Assembly (NCBI RefSeq): GCF_000797445.1
Contig: NZ_JSWF01000014.1
Location: 306,179-370,178 of the forward strand
Direction: 5' to 3'
Length of the DNA stretch: 64,000 nucleotides
From: Lacinutrix jangbogonensis
GTDB taxonomy: Bacteria > Bacteroidota > Bacteroidia > Flavobacteriales > Flavobacteriaceae
Shown here in pieces: positions 9,478 through 19,300 of the stretch. Made by a program: the position numbers and the translations under genes. Below the pieces are notes generated by a model. The model was given only the letters and a program-made list of their open reading frames with translations. It had not been told where the DNA came from and did no database searches. Every line of letters starts with the position of its first letter. Positions within the stretch are counted from its first letter, which is position 1.

Positions 9478-10293
9478 ATGATATTCAATATAAATAGAAA
9501 GAAAGGGTTCGTAATTATTAGTGTTGCGATAGTAACAGCACTAATTCCAATACTAATAACTGCTTTTGAATTAATTACAACCGACAAAGAATCTGTTGTT
9601 TTTTTAGAAGAGTATCCAGCGTCAATCGGTGTACTTATACTTTTGTACTATGTCTTATTAATTGTTTTACTCCTTTTCTGGTTTCTAAAACAAGTAATCT
9701 CCTTTTTCAACTTAAAAAATGAAAAAGCTAAAACAGAATTACTTCATTTAAAAAGTCAAGTAAATCCACACTTCTTTTTTAATACACTAAATAATTTATA
9801 TGGTCTTGTTGGGACAGATACAAAAAAAGCACAAGAGTTAATTCTTAAGCTTTCAGATATGATGCGGTATAGTATTTACGAAGGCGAAAAAGAGGTCGTA
9901 ACACTTAAAGCAGAAGTTGATTATTTAAATAATTATATTGCCCTTCATAAAATGCGATATCACAAACAAATTGATGTTAAGTTTGAAGCTGAAATTGAAG
10001 ATGATTATAAAGTGATGCCTTTACTTTTTATTATTCTATTAGAAAATGCTTTTAAACATGGTATAGAGAACTTAAGCAAAGGAGCTTATGTTTATATTAA
10101 TATAAAAACAATAGACAACAAAGTGTTTTTTGAAATAGAAAATAATTTTGACCAAACACTACCAAAAGAAGACAAGGGAATTGGATTGAAAAATTTAAAA
10201 CGCAGATTGGAATTGGTGTATCCAAAAAAACATACCTTATCTTTTTCTGCAACTGAAAATGTATATAAGGCAAAATTAACACTGCAACTATGA
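9478..10293 (+). CDS. LytS-type sensor histidine kinase
   Basis: This 271-residue membrane kinase has two transmembrane helices (about residues 11-34 and 48-72), a His_kinase domain with the phospho-acceptor in KSQVNPHFFFNTLNNL near residue 99, and a HATPase module with ENAFKHGIEN near 190 and KGIGLKNLKRRLEL near 235. It lacks a large sensor domain, so signal input is probably through the membrane. Its last four bases overlap the start of the response regulator, a standard coupled pair. Confidence 0.92.
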   Translation: MIFNINRKKGFVIISVAIVTALIPILITAFELITTDKESVVFLEEYPASIGVLILLYYVLLIVLLLFWFLKQVISFFNLKNEKAKTELLHLKSQVNPHFFFNTLNNLYGLVGTDTKKAQELILKLSDMMRYSIYEGEKEVVTLKAEVDYLNNYIALHKMRYHKQIDVKFEAEIEDDYKVMPLLFIILLENAFKHGIENLSKGAYVYINIKTIDNKVFFEIENNFDQTLPKEDKGIGLKNLKRRLELVYPKKHTLSFSATENVYKAKLTLQL

Positions 10294-10988
10294 TTAAATA
10301 TCTAATTATTGACGACGAATATATAGCACATGATATTATAAAGGGCTATTGTGATTTATTGCCAAATATGCAGTTAATGAAAAACTGTTATGATGCTTTA
10401 GAAGCTATTGAATATTTGAATGGCAACACCGTTGATTTAATTTTCCTAGATTTAAATATGCCAAAACTAAAAGGCTTTGAATTTTTAAAAACGCTGACTT
10501 TGCAACCAAAAGTAATTGTAACTACAGCCTATAAAGAATTTGCACTGGAAGGGTACGAACTTAATATTTCAGATTATTTATTGAAACCATTTGGTTTCGA
10601 ACGGTTTTTAAAAGCAATCAACAAAACAGTAAGTACAACTAACAAACCAACGCAATCTATTGTAGACAGAAAGGATGCTGTTTCAAAAAGTATTTTTCTT
10701 CGAAGCAATAATAAATACAATCAAGTAACAATTGATACCATTGAATATATTGAAGCCTCTGGAAATTATACTAAGGTGATTACTAGCAATGAAACCATTA
10801 TTATTAGAGAAAAAATTTCTGATGTTTTAGAATTATTAAATGATATAGATTTTATTCAAGTCCACAAATCGTTTGCGGTATCAAAGAAGCATATAAAGAG
10901 TATTGAGGGTAATCGAATTTTTATTTCTGAAAATAGTATTCCTATTGGAAAAACTTACAAAACGAATATTATTCAATTATTGAAGTAG
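10290..10988 (+). CDS. LytTR-family response regulator
   Basis: This 232-residue regulator has a receiver domain with the acidic pocket IIDDE at 6-10, phospho-acceptor Asp in LIFLDLNMP near 55, Thr in VTTAYKEFALEGY near 83 and Lys in DYLLKPFG near 104. A LytTR DNA-binding domain follows from about 130 to 232, with IEYIEASGNYTKVI and VHKSFAVSKKHI. It overlaps the kinase gene by four bases. LytTR regulators bind imperfect direct repeats; its targets are not evident here. The 10989-11230 spacer after it holds nothing I can assign. Confidence 0.93.
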   Translation: MIKYLIIDDEYIAHDIIKGYCDLLPNMQLMKNCYDALEAIEYLNGNTVDLIFLDLNMPKLKGFEFLKTLTLQPKVIVTTAYKEFALEGYELNISDYLLKPFGFERFLKAINKTVSTTNKPTQSIVDRKDAVSKSIFLRSNNKYNQVTIDTIEYIEASGNYTKVITSNETIIIREKISDVLELLNDIDFIQVHKSFAVSKKHIKSIEGNRIFISENSIPIGKTYKTNIIQLLK

Positions 10989-11230
10989 TTTGTTGCTAAT
11001 GGCTGAGGTAAGAAGCCTTGCCTGTTTTTGAGTACAAATATATCAATGCTCACGGCCGTTTATTAAATGTTATGTTCTTCCAATTTAGTGCAATTCACGC
11101 ACTCTTTTTATTGCAGTTTTTAGGTAGTTATTTCATATGCAATACGGGAATGTTGCACTGGAATAATAGACGCCTTAAAGTATTATTTACTTGTGAATAG
11201 AATTTCAATATATGAGCCAATAGAGATGGC

Positions 11231-11995
11231 TTATTGACAAACAAATATCTGTTTTTCCGAATAATCATTAAATGGGTCTTCTTCAAAACCTCCAAACTTA
11301 TTAATAATATTAAAACCATTCTGTTCTAGGTATGAATCTAATTCTTGAGGAAAAAACAATCTCATATCCAAATTTTGAATCGAATCAAATTCACCATTTA
11401 TAAAATAATGCCATTCTATACGATTAATCTGAGCTTTATTTTCATATCGCATGATCTGCGTTATTAATACTTCTCTTCCATCATTGGTTGTATATTTGGC
11501 AATTTCTTTTTGTTCTTTTTCGCCTTCAACAATAAATTGAATATTTGGATTATAGCAATCTAACAGAAATAAGCCACCTTCTTTGAGATGATTTCTAACA
11601 ACATTAAAGGTCTTAAATAAATCTTCATTTTTATATAAATGATGGATTGAATTAAATGGAATAAAAATAAGGTCGTATTTTTCTGGTAAATCTAAAGTTC
11701 TAATATCTGCTTCAATAAAGGTAACCTCTAATCCTCTTTCGGAAGCTTTTAATTTTGCTTGTTCAAGCATGGAAGAGGTGTAATCTACCCCAATAATATT
11801 ATATCCATCCTCTGCAATTGGAAGCGTAAGTCTCCCTGTGCCACAACAAAGCTCAAGTATACGGGCATCCTTATTCTTTGGCAGCCACCGCTTGTAAAAT
11901 TGCAAATCATCTAGGTTGGTATTCAGTCCATCATAAATATTCGCATCATAAATTAAATCGCCAACTTTATAATTACTATTCATTTTGTTTTTCAA
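11231..11995 (-). CDS. Class I SAM-dependent methyltransferase
   Basis: This 254-residue protein has the Rossmann methyltransferase motifs: motif I ILELCCGTGRLTLPIAEDG near residue 45, the acidic end of strand 2 in IIGVDYTSSML, motif II region FIEADIRTLDLPEKYDLIFIPFNSIHHL and motif III LKEGGLFLLDCYNP. The Ile-His-His-Leu region resembles small-molecule methyltransferases. The substrate is unknown and the gene stands alone. An alternative start at the fifth codon (Met) is possible. Confidence 0.88.
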   Translation of the reverse strand: MKNKMNSNYKVGDLIYDANIYDGLNTNLDDLQFYKRWLPKNKDARILELCCGTGRLTLPIAEDGYNIIGVDYTSSMLEQAKLKASERGLEVTFIEADIRTLDLPEKYDLIFIPFNSIHHLYKNEDLFKTFNVVRNHLKEGGLFLLDCYNPNIQFIVEGEKEQKEIAKYTTNDGREVLITQIMRYENKAQINRIEWHYFINGEFDSIQNLDMRLFFPQELDSYLEQNGFNIINKFGGFEEDPFNDYSEKQIFVCQ

Positions 11996-12181
11996 AATCT
12001 CTTTATAATTTATCTATTATTTTATAATTACCGCATTTAAAAATAAGTAATAACCCAATCAAAAAAGGTAGTTAACCACAATGTTTCATTGATGAAAGTT
12101 CAATTCAATACTTAAACAAATTAAGCACAAGTAGACGAAGTTAGCGTGATTTTTTTACAAAATAAAGTTAGTAAAAAGCAA

Positions 12182-12213
12182 AATAGCCAAAAACAAAACT
12201 GTTTTTGGCTATT
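12182..12213 (-). terminator. Intrinsic terminator downstream of pepT
   Basis: A perfect 13-bp stem (AATAGCCAAAAAC with its complement at 12201-12213) encloses a 6-base loop. On the minus strand it lies 22 bases after the pepT stop and is followed by a T-rich stretch. Confidence 0.85.
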
Positions 12214-12234
12214 CATAATAGTATTAAAAATGAG

Positions 12235-13473
12235 TTATTTTTTCTGCGCTGTCAATTCACAAATCTTACAAATGACTTCAGTAGCTTTTATCATACTCTC
12301 AACAGGAACATACTCGTAGCGGCCATGGAAATTATGTCCACCAGCAAAAATATTTGGGCAAGGTAATCCCATATAACTTAGTTGAGAACCATCTGTTCCA
12401 CCGCGAATGGCTTTAATAAGAGGTTTAATGCCTAATTGTTTCATGGCTTCTTCAGCAATATCTACAATATGCATTACAGGTTCTATTTTTTCTTTCATAT
12501 TAAAATATTGATCTTTAATCTCAATTTCAATAACTTCTCTTTCGTATTGACTATTTAACTCTTCAGTTAATTTTTGCATGACTGCTTTGCGCGCTTCAAA
12601 ATGTCCAAGATCATGATCGCGAATAATATATTCTAACTTAGTGCTTTCCACTTCTCCTTTAATAGAGTAGAGGTGAAAGAAACCTTCGTAACCTTCAGTA
12701 TGTTCTGGCGTTTCCATGCGTGGTAAAGAGTTTATAAACTCTGTAGCGATATGCATAGAGTTTACCATTTTACCTTTAGCATAACCAGGATGTACTATTT
12801 TTCCTTTTACGGTAACAATAGCTCCTGCAGCATTAAAGTTTTCGTATTCTAATTCTCCAATTTGGCTACCATCCATTGTGTAAGCCCAATCTGCTCCAAA
12901 TTTCTCTACATCGAATTTGTGAGCGCCACGACCAATTTCTTCGTCTGGAGTAAAACCAACTTTTATAGTACCATGTTTTATTTCTGGATTGGCAATTAGA
13001 TATTCCATTGCCGAAATTATTTCTGTAATTCCAGCCTTATCATCTGCTCCTAAAAGTGTTGTGCCATCTGTTGTAATTAACGTCTGACCTTTATATAATA
13101 ACAAATCATCAAAATAATTTGGAGATAAAACAATATTTTCAGCTTCATTAAGCGTAATGTCTTTGCCGTCGTAGTTCTCAATAATTTGAGGTTTTACGTT
13201 AGCTCCTGTAAAATCTGGAGTGGTATCAAAATGCGAAATAAAGCCTATGGTTGGCGTTTCATGCTCTACATTACTTGGTAAAGTTGCCATAATATATGCA
13301 TTTTCGTCTATAGAAACAGCGCTCATTCCAATAGCTTTAAGTTCATCTACTAGCGCGTTTGCTAAATCCCATTGTTTAGCTGTACTTGGTGTTGTGTCGC
13401 TTTCTGGATCAGATTCTGTGTCAACGGTTACATAACCTACGAAGCGTTTTATTATATCTTGTTTTGAAATCAT
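12235..13473 (-). CDS. pepT: Peptidase T (tripeptide aminopeptidase)
   Basis: This 412-residue M20B zinc aminopeptidase releases N-terminal residues from tripeptides in the cytoplasm. The di-zinc site motifs are present in order: [13 protein letters not shown] near 82 (His ligand and catalytic Asp), [12 protein letters not shown] near 142 (bridging Asp), [14 protein letters not shown] near 176 (catalytic Glu pair), [13 protein letters not shown] near 197, [10 protein letters not shown] near 360 and the terminal [15 protein letters not shown]. Length and motif order match PepT closely. It is divergent from pyrD and ends in its own terminator. Confidence 0.95.
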   Translation of the reverse strand: MISKQDIIKRFVGYVTVDTESDPESDTTPSTAKQWDLANALVDELKAIGMSAVSIDENAYIMATLPSNVEHETPTIGFISHFDTTPDFTGANVKPQIIENYDGKDITLNEAENIVLSPNYFDDLLLYKGQTLITTDGTTLLGADDKAGITEIISAMEYLIANPEIKHGTIKVGFTPDEEIGRGAHKFDVEKFGADWAYTMDGSQIGELEYENFNAAGAIVTVKGKIVHPGYAKGKMVNSMHIATEFINSLPRMETPEHTEGYEGFFHLYSIKGEVESTKLEYIIRDHDLGHFEARKAVMQKLTEELNSQYEREVIEIEIKDQYFNMKEKIEPVMHIVDIAEEAMKQLGIKPLIKAIRGGTDGSQLSYMGLPCPNIFAGGHNFHGRYEYVPVESMIKATEVICKICELTAQKK

Positions 13474-13563
13474 AGTATAAAAAAAAATTAGATTTTGAGA
13501 GCATTAACCAAATAACGCTTTAGAGTTTCAAAAATACGATTATTAAGTTTTTTAGCATTTGAA

Positions 13564-13594
13564 TTGCTCAATTTTTTATTTAGAATTACTTTTG
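13564..13594 (+). promoter_or_regulatory. Bacteroidota-type promoter for pyrD
   Basis: A TTG at 13564-13566 and TACTTTTG at 13587-13594 match the TTG / TAnnTTTG promoter pattern known for Flavobacteriia, with a 20-base spacer. The -7 box ends 15 bases before the pyrD start. Confidence 0.6.
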
Positions 13595-13609
13595 TGCAAA
13601 CAGTATTAA

Positions 13610-14644
13610 ATGTACAAATTAATCCTAAGACCATTATTCTTTCTTTTCGATCCCGAAAAAGTTCATCATTTTACTTTTTCGTTAATTAAAATAACGTGTA
13701 AAATTCCTGGAATAGCATCACTTTTTAAAAGTATGTATGTTGTTGAAGATCCTAAATTGGAGCGTAAGCTTTTCGGTTTAACCTTTAAAAACCCAGTAGG
13801 TTTAGCAGCAGGTTTTGATAAAAATGCAGTGTTATATAATGAACTTTCAAACTTTGGTTTTGGTTTTATAGAAATAGGAACAGTAACACCAAAAGGGCAA
13901 GTTGGGAATCCTAAAAAGCGTTTATTTAGATTAAAAGAAGATAAAGGGATTATTAATAGAATGGGTTTTAATAATGAAGGACTCCAAGCTTCCATTGCAC
14001 AATTAAAAAAGAATAAAGGCAAACTAATTATTGGTGGAAACATTGGTAAAAACACGCAAACTAAACCTGAAGATTATACTAAAGATTATTTGGAGTGTTT
14101 TAATGCATTGCATCCTTATGTAGATTATTTTGTGCTTAATGTAAGTTGTCCAAATGTTGGCAGTCATGCGAAATTAAATGATAAGGATTATTTGCTAGAA
14201 CTCATTTCTTCAGTACAAAAAGCAAATAAGACATTTAAAATACAAAGACCAATACTGCTTAAAATCGCTCCAGATTTAAATGAAGGTCAATTAGATGAAA
14301 TTATAGCGTTAGTTGCCGAGACAAACCTAGATGGTGTTATTGCAAGTAACACATCAAACAATAGAACAGGTTTAAAAACATCTGAAGAACGACTTAACGA
14401 AATAGGAAATGGAGGTTTAAGCGGGCAGCCTATTTTAGAAAAATCAACTCAAGTTATTAAATACTTATCTGATAACAGTAAAAAATCTTTTCCAATTATT
14501 GGAGTCGGAGGTATTCATTCAGCCGTAGATGCCTTAGCGAAAATTGAAGCAGGAGCAGACTTGGTTCAAATTTATACCGGTTTTATATATGAAGGACCTT
14601 CGCTTGTAAAGAAAATTAATAAGGCTATTTTGAAAGATTTTTAA
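13610..14644 (+). CDS. pyrD: Quinone-dependent dihydroorotate dehydrogenase (class 2)
   Basis: This 344-residue flavoenzyme oxidises dihydroorotate to orotate in pyrimidine synthesis and passes electrons to membrane quinone. Class 2 traits are visible: an amphipathic N-terminal helix (about residues 1-40) for membrane contact, [13 protein letters not shown] near 62, [20 protein letters not shown] near 88, the catalytic Ser in VLNVSCPN near 177, and FMN-phosphate loops at [10 protein letters not shown] and [13 protein letters not shown]. Length fits the family (about 336-350). The stop is immediately followed by the LysE-family gene. Confidence 0.96.
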   Translation: MYKLILRPLFFLFDPEKVHHFTFSLIKITCKIPGIASLFKSMYVVEDPKLERKLFGLTFKNPVGLAAGFDKNAVLYNELSNFGFGFIEIGTVTPKGQVGNPKKRLFRLKEDKGIINRMGFNNEGLQASIAQLKKNKGKLIIGGNIGKNTQTKPEDYTKDYLECFNALHPYVDYFVLNVSCPNVGSHAKLNDKDYLLELISSVQKANKTFKIQRPILLKIAPDLNEGQLDEIIALVAETNLDGVIASNTSNNRTGLKTSEERLNEIGNGGLSGQPILEKSTQVIKYLSDNSKKSFPIIGVGGIHSAVDALAKIEAGADLVQIYTGFIYEGPSLVKKINKAILKDF

Positions 14645-15271
14645 GTGAATTATGATACGCTTTTAGCATTCGTTCTGGCCACTTCGGTTTTAGCAATTTC
14701 ACCAGGACCAGATAATATTTATGTTTTAATGCAAAGCATTGTAAACGGAACAAAATATGGTTTGGCAACTGTTTGCGGACTTATTTCTGGTTGTTTATTA
14801 CATACGACTTTAGTCGCTTTTGGAGTCTCTGCCATTATTAAAGAAAGTGACACGCTATTTTTTATAATTAAATGTTTAGGCGCTGGTTACCTTTTATATC
14901 TGGCTTATAAAGTATATTGCAGTAATGCGAAATTAGATTTAAACGATGCTGCTGTGCCTAAAAAAAGCATGTCGCAATTGTTTAAGCAAGGTGTGATCAT
15001 GAATGTGCTTAATCCTAAAGTTTCTATTTTCTTTTTGGCCTTTTTTCCTGGTTTTTTATTTTCTGAAACCTTAAGTTCTATAAAGCAATTTTATGTTTTA
15101 GGATTGTTGTTTATGGTAACGTCATTCCTTATTTTTTCTGCAATAGCAATTCTTGCGGGTTCAATTTCTACATATTTAAAATCTCATAAAAACATAGGAA
15201 TTGTTTTAAAATGGTTGCAAATTGTTGTGTTTGTTGGGATTGCGATTTTTATTTTATTTTCAAAAAAATAG
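14645..15271 (+). CDS. LysE/RhtB-family amino-acid exporter
   Basis: This 208-residue inner-membrane translocator carries the LysE family hallmark SPGPDNIYVLMQSIVNGTKYG near residue 20 and about six hydrophobic segments. The GLISGCLLHT and GVIMNVLNPKVSIFFLAFFPGF stretches are also typical of RhtB-like exporters of amino acids or homoserine lactones. The start is a GTG that directly abuts the pyrD stop, so translation is probably coupled. The substrate cannot be told from sequence. Confidence 0.9.
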   Translation: MNYDTLLAFVLATSVLAISPGPDNIYVLMQSIVNGTKYGLATVCGLISGCLLHTTLVAFGVSAIIKESDTLFFIIKCLGAGYLLYLAYKVYCSNAKLDLNDAAVPKKSMSQLFKQGVIMNVLNPKVSIFFLAFFPGFLFSETLSSIKQFYVLGLLFMVTSFLIFSAIAILAGSISTYLKSHKNIGIVLKWLQIVVFVGIAIFILFSKK

Positions 15272-15333
15272 AGTACTTTTATAATCAAATTATTTGTGCT
15301 TAATGAAACGAGCATCTTAAAGTTTTATCACTT

Positions 15334-15381
15334 ATGGGAATGATTAATAGCGAACTGCATGTGACCATAGAAAAGCAATAG
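15334..15381 (+). other. Short leader-like ORF, divergent copy of the one at 43758
   Basis: This 15-codon ORF ends 10 bases before the HMG-CoA lyase start. Its peptide (MGMINSELHVTIEKQ) and the spacer TAAACAC before the next ATG match those upstream of the isomerase gene at 43837. The copy looks partly decayed: an ATGAAACGAGCATCT stretch at 15303 matches the start of the other copy but is cut by a stop. Confidence 0.3.
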
Positions 15382-15391
15382 ATATAAACAC

Positions 15392-16255
15392 ATGAAAGAC
15401 CACGTTAAAGTTATAGAATGTCCTAGAGATGCCATGCAAGGCATTAAAACTTTTATTCCTACGGAAAAAAAGATACAATACATTCAATCTTTATTGCGTG
15501 TAGGTTTCGATACTATCGATTTTGGAAGCTTCGTATCACCAAAAGCAATACCGCAAATGGTAGATACTCGAGAAGTTTTAGCACAATTGGATTTAAGTAA
15601 AACAACCAGTAAACTGTTAGCAATTATTGCCAATACGCGTGGCGCAGAAGATGCTTGCAAACATCCTGAAATAGATTATTTGGGTTATCCGTTTTCAATT
15701 TCCGAGAATTTCCAGATGCGTAATACACATAAAACTATAGCGCAATCAGTAGTCACTTTGCAAGATATTTTAAACAAAGCAGATGCTGTAAATAAAGAAG
15801 TTGTTGTTTATATTTCTATGGGTTTTGGTAATCCTTATGGAGACCCTTGGAATGTCGATATAGTCGGGGAGTGGACAGAACGCTTAAGTAAAATGGGTGT
15901 AAAAATTTTGTCGTTAAGCGATACTGTTGGAACTTCTAATCCAGAAAATATTAACTATTTATTTTCAAATTTAATTCCAGAATACAACAATATAGAATTT
16001 GGAGCACATTTACACACAACACCTACTTCTTGGTTCGAAAAAGTAGATGCAGCTTATAAAGCGGGTTGTAGAAGATTCGATGGCGCCATTCAAGGTTTTG
16101 GTGGTTGTCCAATGGCAAAAGATGAATTAACTGGTAATATGCCAACCGAAAAAGTACTCTCGTACTTAACTACAAAAAAAGCTTCAGACTTAAATGCGAT
16201 GTCTTTTGAGAGTAGCTATAATGAAGCTACTAAGGTTTTCACGAAGTATCATTAG
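15392..16255 (+). CDS. Hydroxymethylglutaryl-CoA lyase
   Basis: This 287-residue TIM-barrel lyase splits HMG-CoA to acetyl-CoA and acetoacetate, the last step of leucine degradation. Seen motifs are VIECPRDAMQGIKTFIPTEKK at the N terminus (the family usually has PRDGLQ, so the Gly-Leu is replaced by Ala-Met), GFDTIDFGSFVSPKAIPQMVDT near 38, ISMGFGNPYGDPW near 145 and the catalytic-loop region FGGCPMAKDELTGNMPTE near 237. A decayed copy of its last 180 bases lies about 6.7 kb downstream, beyond the giant protease gene. Confidence 0.92.
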   Translation: MKDHVKVIECPRDAMQGIKTFIPTEKKIQYIQSLLRVGFDTIDFGSFVSPKAIPQMVDTREVLAQLDLSKTTSKLLAIIANTRGAEDACKHPEIDYLGYPFSISENFQMRNTHKTIAQSVVTLQDILNKADAVNKEVVVYISMGFGNPYGDPWNVDIVGEWTERLSKMGVKILSLSDTVGTSNPENINYLFSNLIPEYNNIEFGAHLHTTPTSWFEKVDAAYKAGCRRFDGAIQGFGGCPMAKDELTGNMPTEKVLSYLTTKKASDLNAMSFESSYNEATKVFTKYH

Positions 16256-16307
16256 TGTTTTTGAATAATTTATTTGTAATCCTTACCTTAGCTTTTTTTT
16301 AAACAAA

Positions 16308-19300
16308 ATGACTTCTATGAAAAAAGATTACTATTCAGTTTTTATTGCATTTTTATTTTGTGTTTCTGTTTTTTCTCAAAATAAGATTTGGGAACAGCCT
16401 GTAACCGTTAATAATTTGAAATCTGTTTCCGAAAAACCGTTAAAACAGAAAACCTTTAAGTTCAATGCTAATATTTTTCTAAATCAATTGGTTTCAGCGC
16501 CCAAAAGGTTTAGTAATAAAAATTCTAACAGTATTATTAGTCTTCCAAATGAATTTGGAGTTTTAGAATCGTATAAAATTTTTGAATCTTCAAATTTCGA
16601 TCCGGTTTTAGCAAATAAATACCCTCAAATTAAATCTTATATCGGTATTAATACTGTCACTGGTACTACTGCGAGAATAAGTTATTCACCATCTCAAGGA
16701 TTACATGCTTTTGTATCTAATTTAGAAAGGGCTACCACAATAATTAAACCTTTGGATGTTAAAAACAACTTGTATACTGTTTTTTCAAGAAGCGATTTGA
16801 GTCAAGATATTTCTGATTTTGAATGCAGCACTATGGAGTCGGTTATGACAAGCTCTAAATTTATCAATCAAAATAATAACAGTTTTAATGCCGATGATCA
16901 AAATTTAAGATTATATAGATTAGCGGTATCTACTACGGGAGAATATTCTCAATATTTTCTTGACGGAACAGAAGTTGACGATATAGAGCGTATTAATAAA
17001 GTTTTAGCAGCTATAAATACTGCACTAGTTAGAATAAATGGAATATTTGAAAGAGATTTTTCTGTAACAATGCAATTAATAGCCAACAATGATTTAGTAA
17101 TATTTTTAGATTCTAATTCAGATCCATATAATGGCGTCTCTAATACAGCAGTGCAAAACGAATTGGATGCTACTATTGGAAATGCAAATTACGATGTAGG
17201 ACATTTATTTGCCTTTGAAGGTTCAGTATATGGCAATGCTGGTTGTATAGCCTGTGTTTGTACATCAGGTGATAAAGGACAAGCATATACAGTTCACAGT
17301 GCACCGGATTCAGATAATTTTTATATGATTGCAAGTCATGAATTTGGACATCAATTTGGAGGCTTTCATGTACAAAGTAGTTCTAATTGCAGAAGCTCAG
17401 CAGGATTGCAAGAAGTTGAACCGGGTAGTGGAAGTTCTATTATGGGTTATGCTGGTATTTGTCCGGCTAATGTGCAAAACACTCCCGATGATTATTTTAA
17501 TTATGTCGATATTCGAGATGTAGCACAATGGACTATTAACGATAGTTCTTGTTCAGTATTAATGCCTTTAACTAATAACGCACCAACAGTAATGGCAGGA
17601 GGTGATTTTACAATTCCTATTTCTACTGCGTTTGTGCTAGAAGGACAAGGTAACGATATAGACTCAGGCGATACGTTATCATTTTGTTGGGAAGAAAATG
17701 ATCCTGAAGATCCATCTAGTATAAATGCACCGTCGCCTACTAGAGTTCAAGGTCCAATGTTTAGATCCAAATTACCAATTAGTATTCCAGATCGCTATAT
17801 GCCTCAATTAAGCGATGTTATTAGTGGAAATATTACACCTACATGGGAAGTTGTACCATCTATTGGTAGAACAATGGATTTTGTTTTGACCGTAAGAGAT
17901 AATGCTTTAAATGGAGGGCAAACAGCTTCAGATGAAATGACTGTAACAGTAGATGCAAGTTCAGGGCCTTTTACCGTTAGCTCGCAAGCGACCACTGAGA
18001 ATTGGGATGTAGGATCTAGTGTAACTATTACATGGGATGTCGCTAATACCAACTTATCACCTATAAATGCTTCAAATGTAGATGTGTTTTTGTCTATAGA
18101 TGGCGGATACACATATCCATACACTTTGATCTCTAATACGCTTAATGACGGTAGCGAAACTATTATTGTGCCCAACGTTCCAACGACTTCTCAGGCTAGA
18201 GTAATGGTCAAAGCAGCGAACAATATATTTTATGCTTTAAATGCTTCAGATATTAATATACAAGCATCGGAGTTCGTTATGAATTTTGCAAACACATCTG
18301 CTTCCATTTGCCAACCTAATGATGCCGTTTATAATTTTACATACAATACATTTTTAGGTTTTAATGCAACCACCACATTTTCTGTCGACAATTTGCCTGT
18401 AGGAGTAACAGCAAGTTTTAATCCTATGTCAGCTAATGCAAATGGAACAAACGTAATGCTTACAATTTCAAATACAGTAAACTTTGCCGTAGGAGATTAT
18501 AATTTAATTGTAAAAGGGAACGCAACAAATGTTGAAAAAAGTGCGCAGATCTCTTTATCTGTATTTAATAATAGTATGAATACACCTATATTAATAGCAC
18601 CTGCTAATAATGCTAATGGAATTGATTTAAGCGAACAATTAACATGGCAAGCAGATATTAATGCCTCTAATTTTGAAATAGAAATTGCGACAGATATTAA
18701 TTTTACCAATGTTATTGATTCTGCAATTTTAACCGATAACTTTTTTAGCGCATCAAATTTAGAGTATAATACCACTTATTTTTGGCATGTAAGAAGTGTA
18801 AATGATTGTTTAACAACAATGTATTCTAATACGTTTGAGTTTTTAACCTCTTGTATTGCACCATCTAATATAACAGTTTCTAACGTATTAATCGATACAG
18901 CAGAAATTAGCTGGACAGAGAATGGGAATGCGTCAACTTGGGAAGTAGAAATAGTTTTATCAAATACTGCGCCTTCAGGAGTTGGTGTTATTACAGCCTC
19001 AAATCCTTATTTAGCGACTAATCTAAACTCATTTACAACATACGATGTATATGTAAGATCAATATGTAGTGGTTCTAATTTTAGTACTTGGGAAGGGCCA
19101 ATAAGTTTTACAACTACAGAAGATTTTTGTTCTGGAGATAATTTTTATGATACTGGTGGACCAAATGGAACTTATTCTAATGGTGAAAATTATACAACTA
19201 CAATTTCACCCAGTGCTGGCTTTAATAGTGTTAGTGTTCAATTTAATTCATTTTCAACAGAAGGATGTTGCGATTTTCTGAGAATTTATGATGGACCAGA

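Noticed and set aside
11018..11200. 60-codon ORF after the LytTR regulator
   Set aside because: No recognisable motif, no ribosome-site or promoter support, and the opposite strand is equally open; the spacer is left unassigned.
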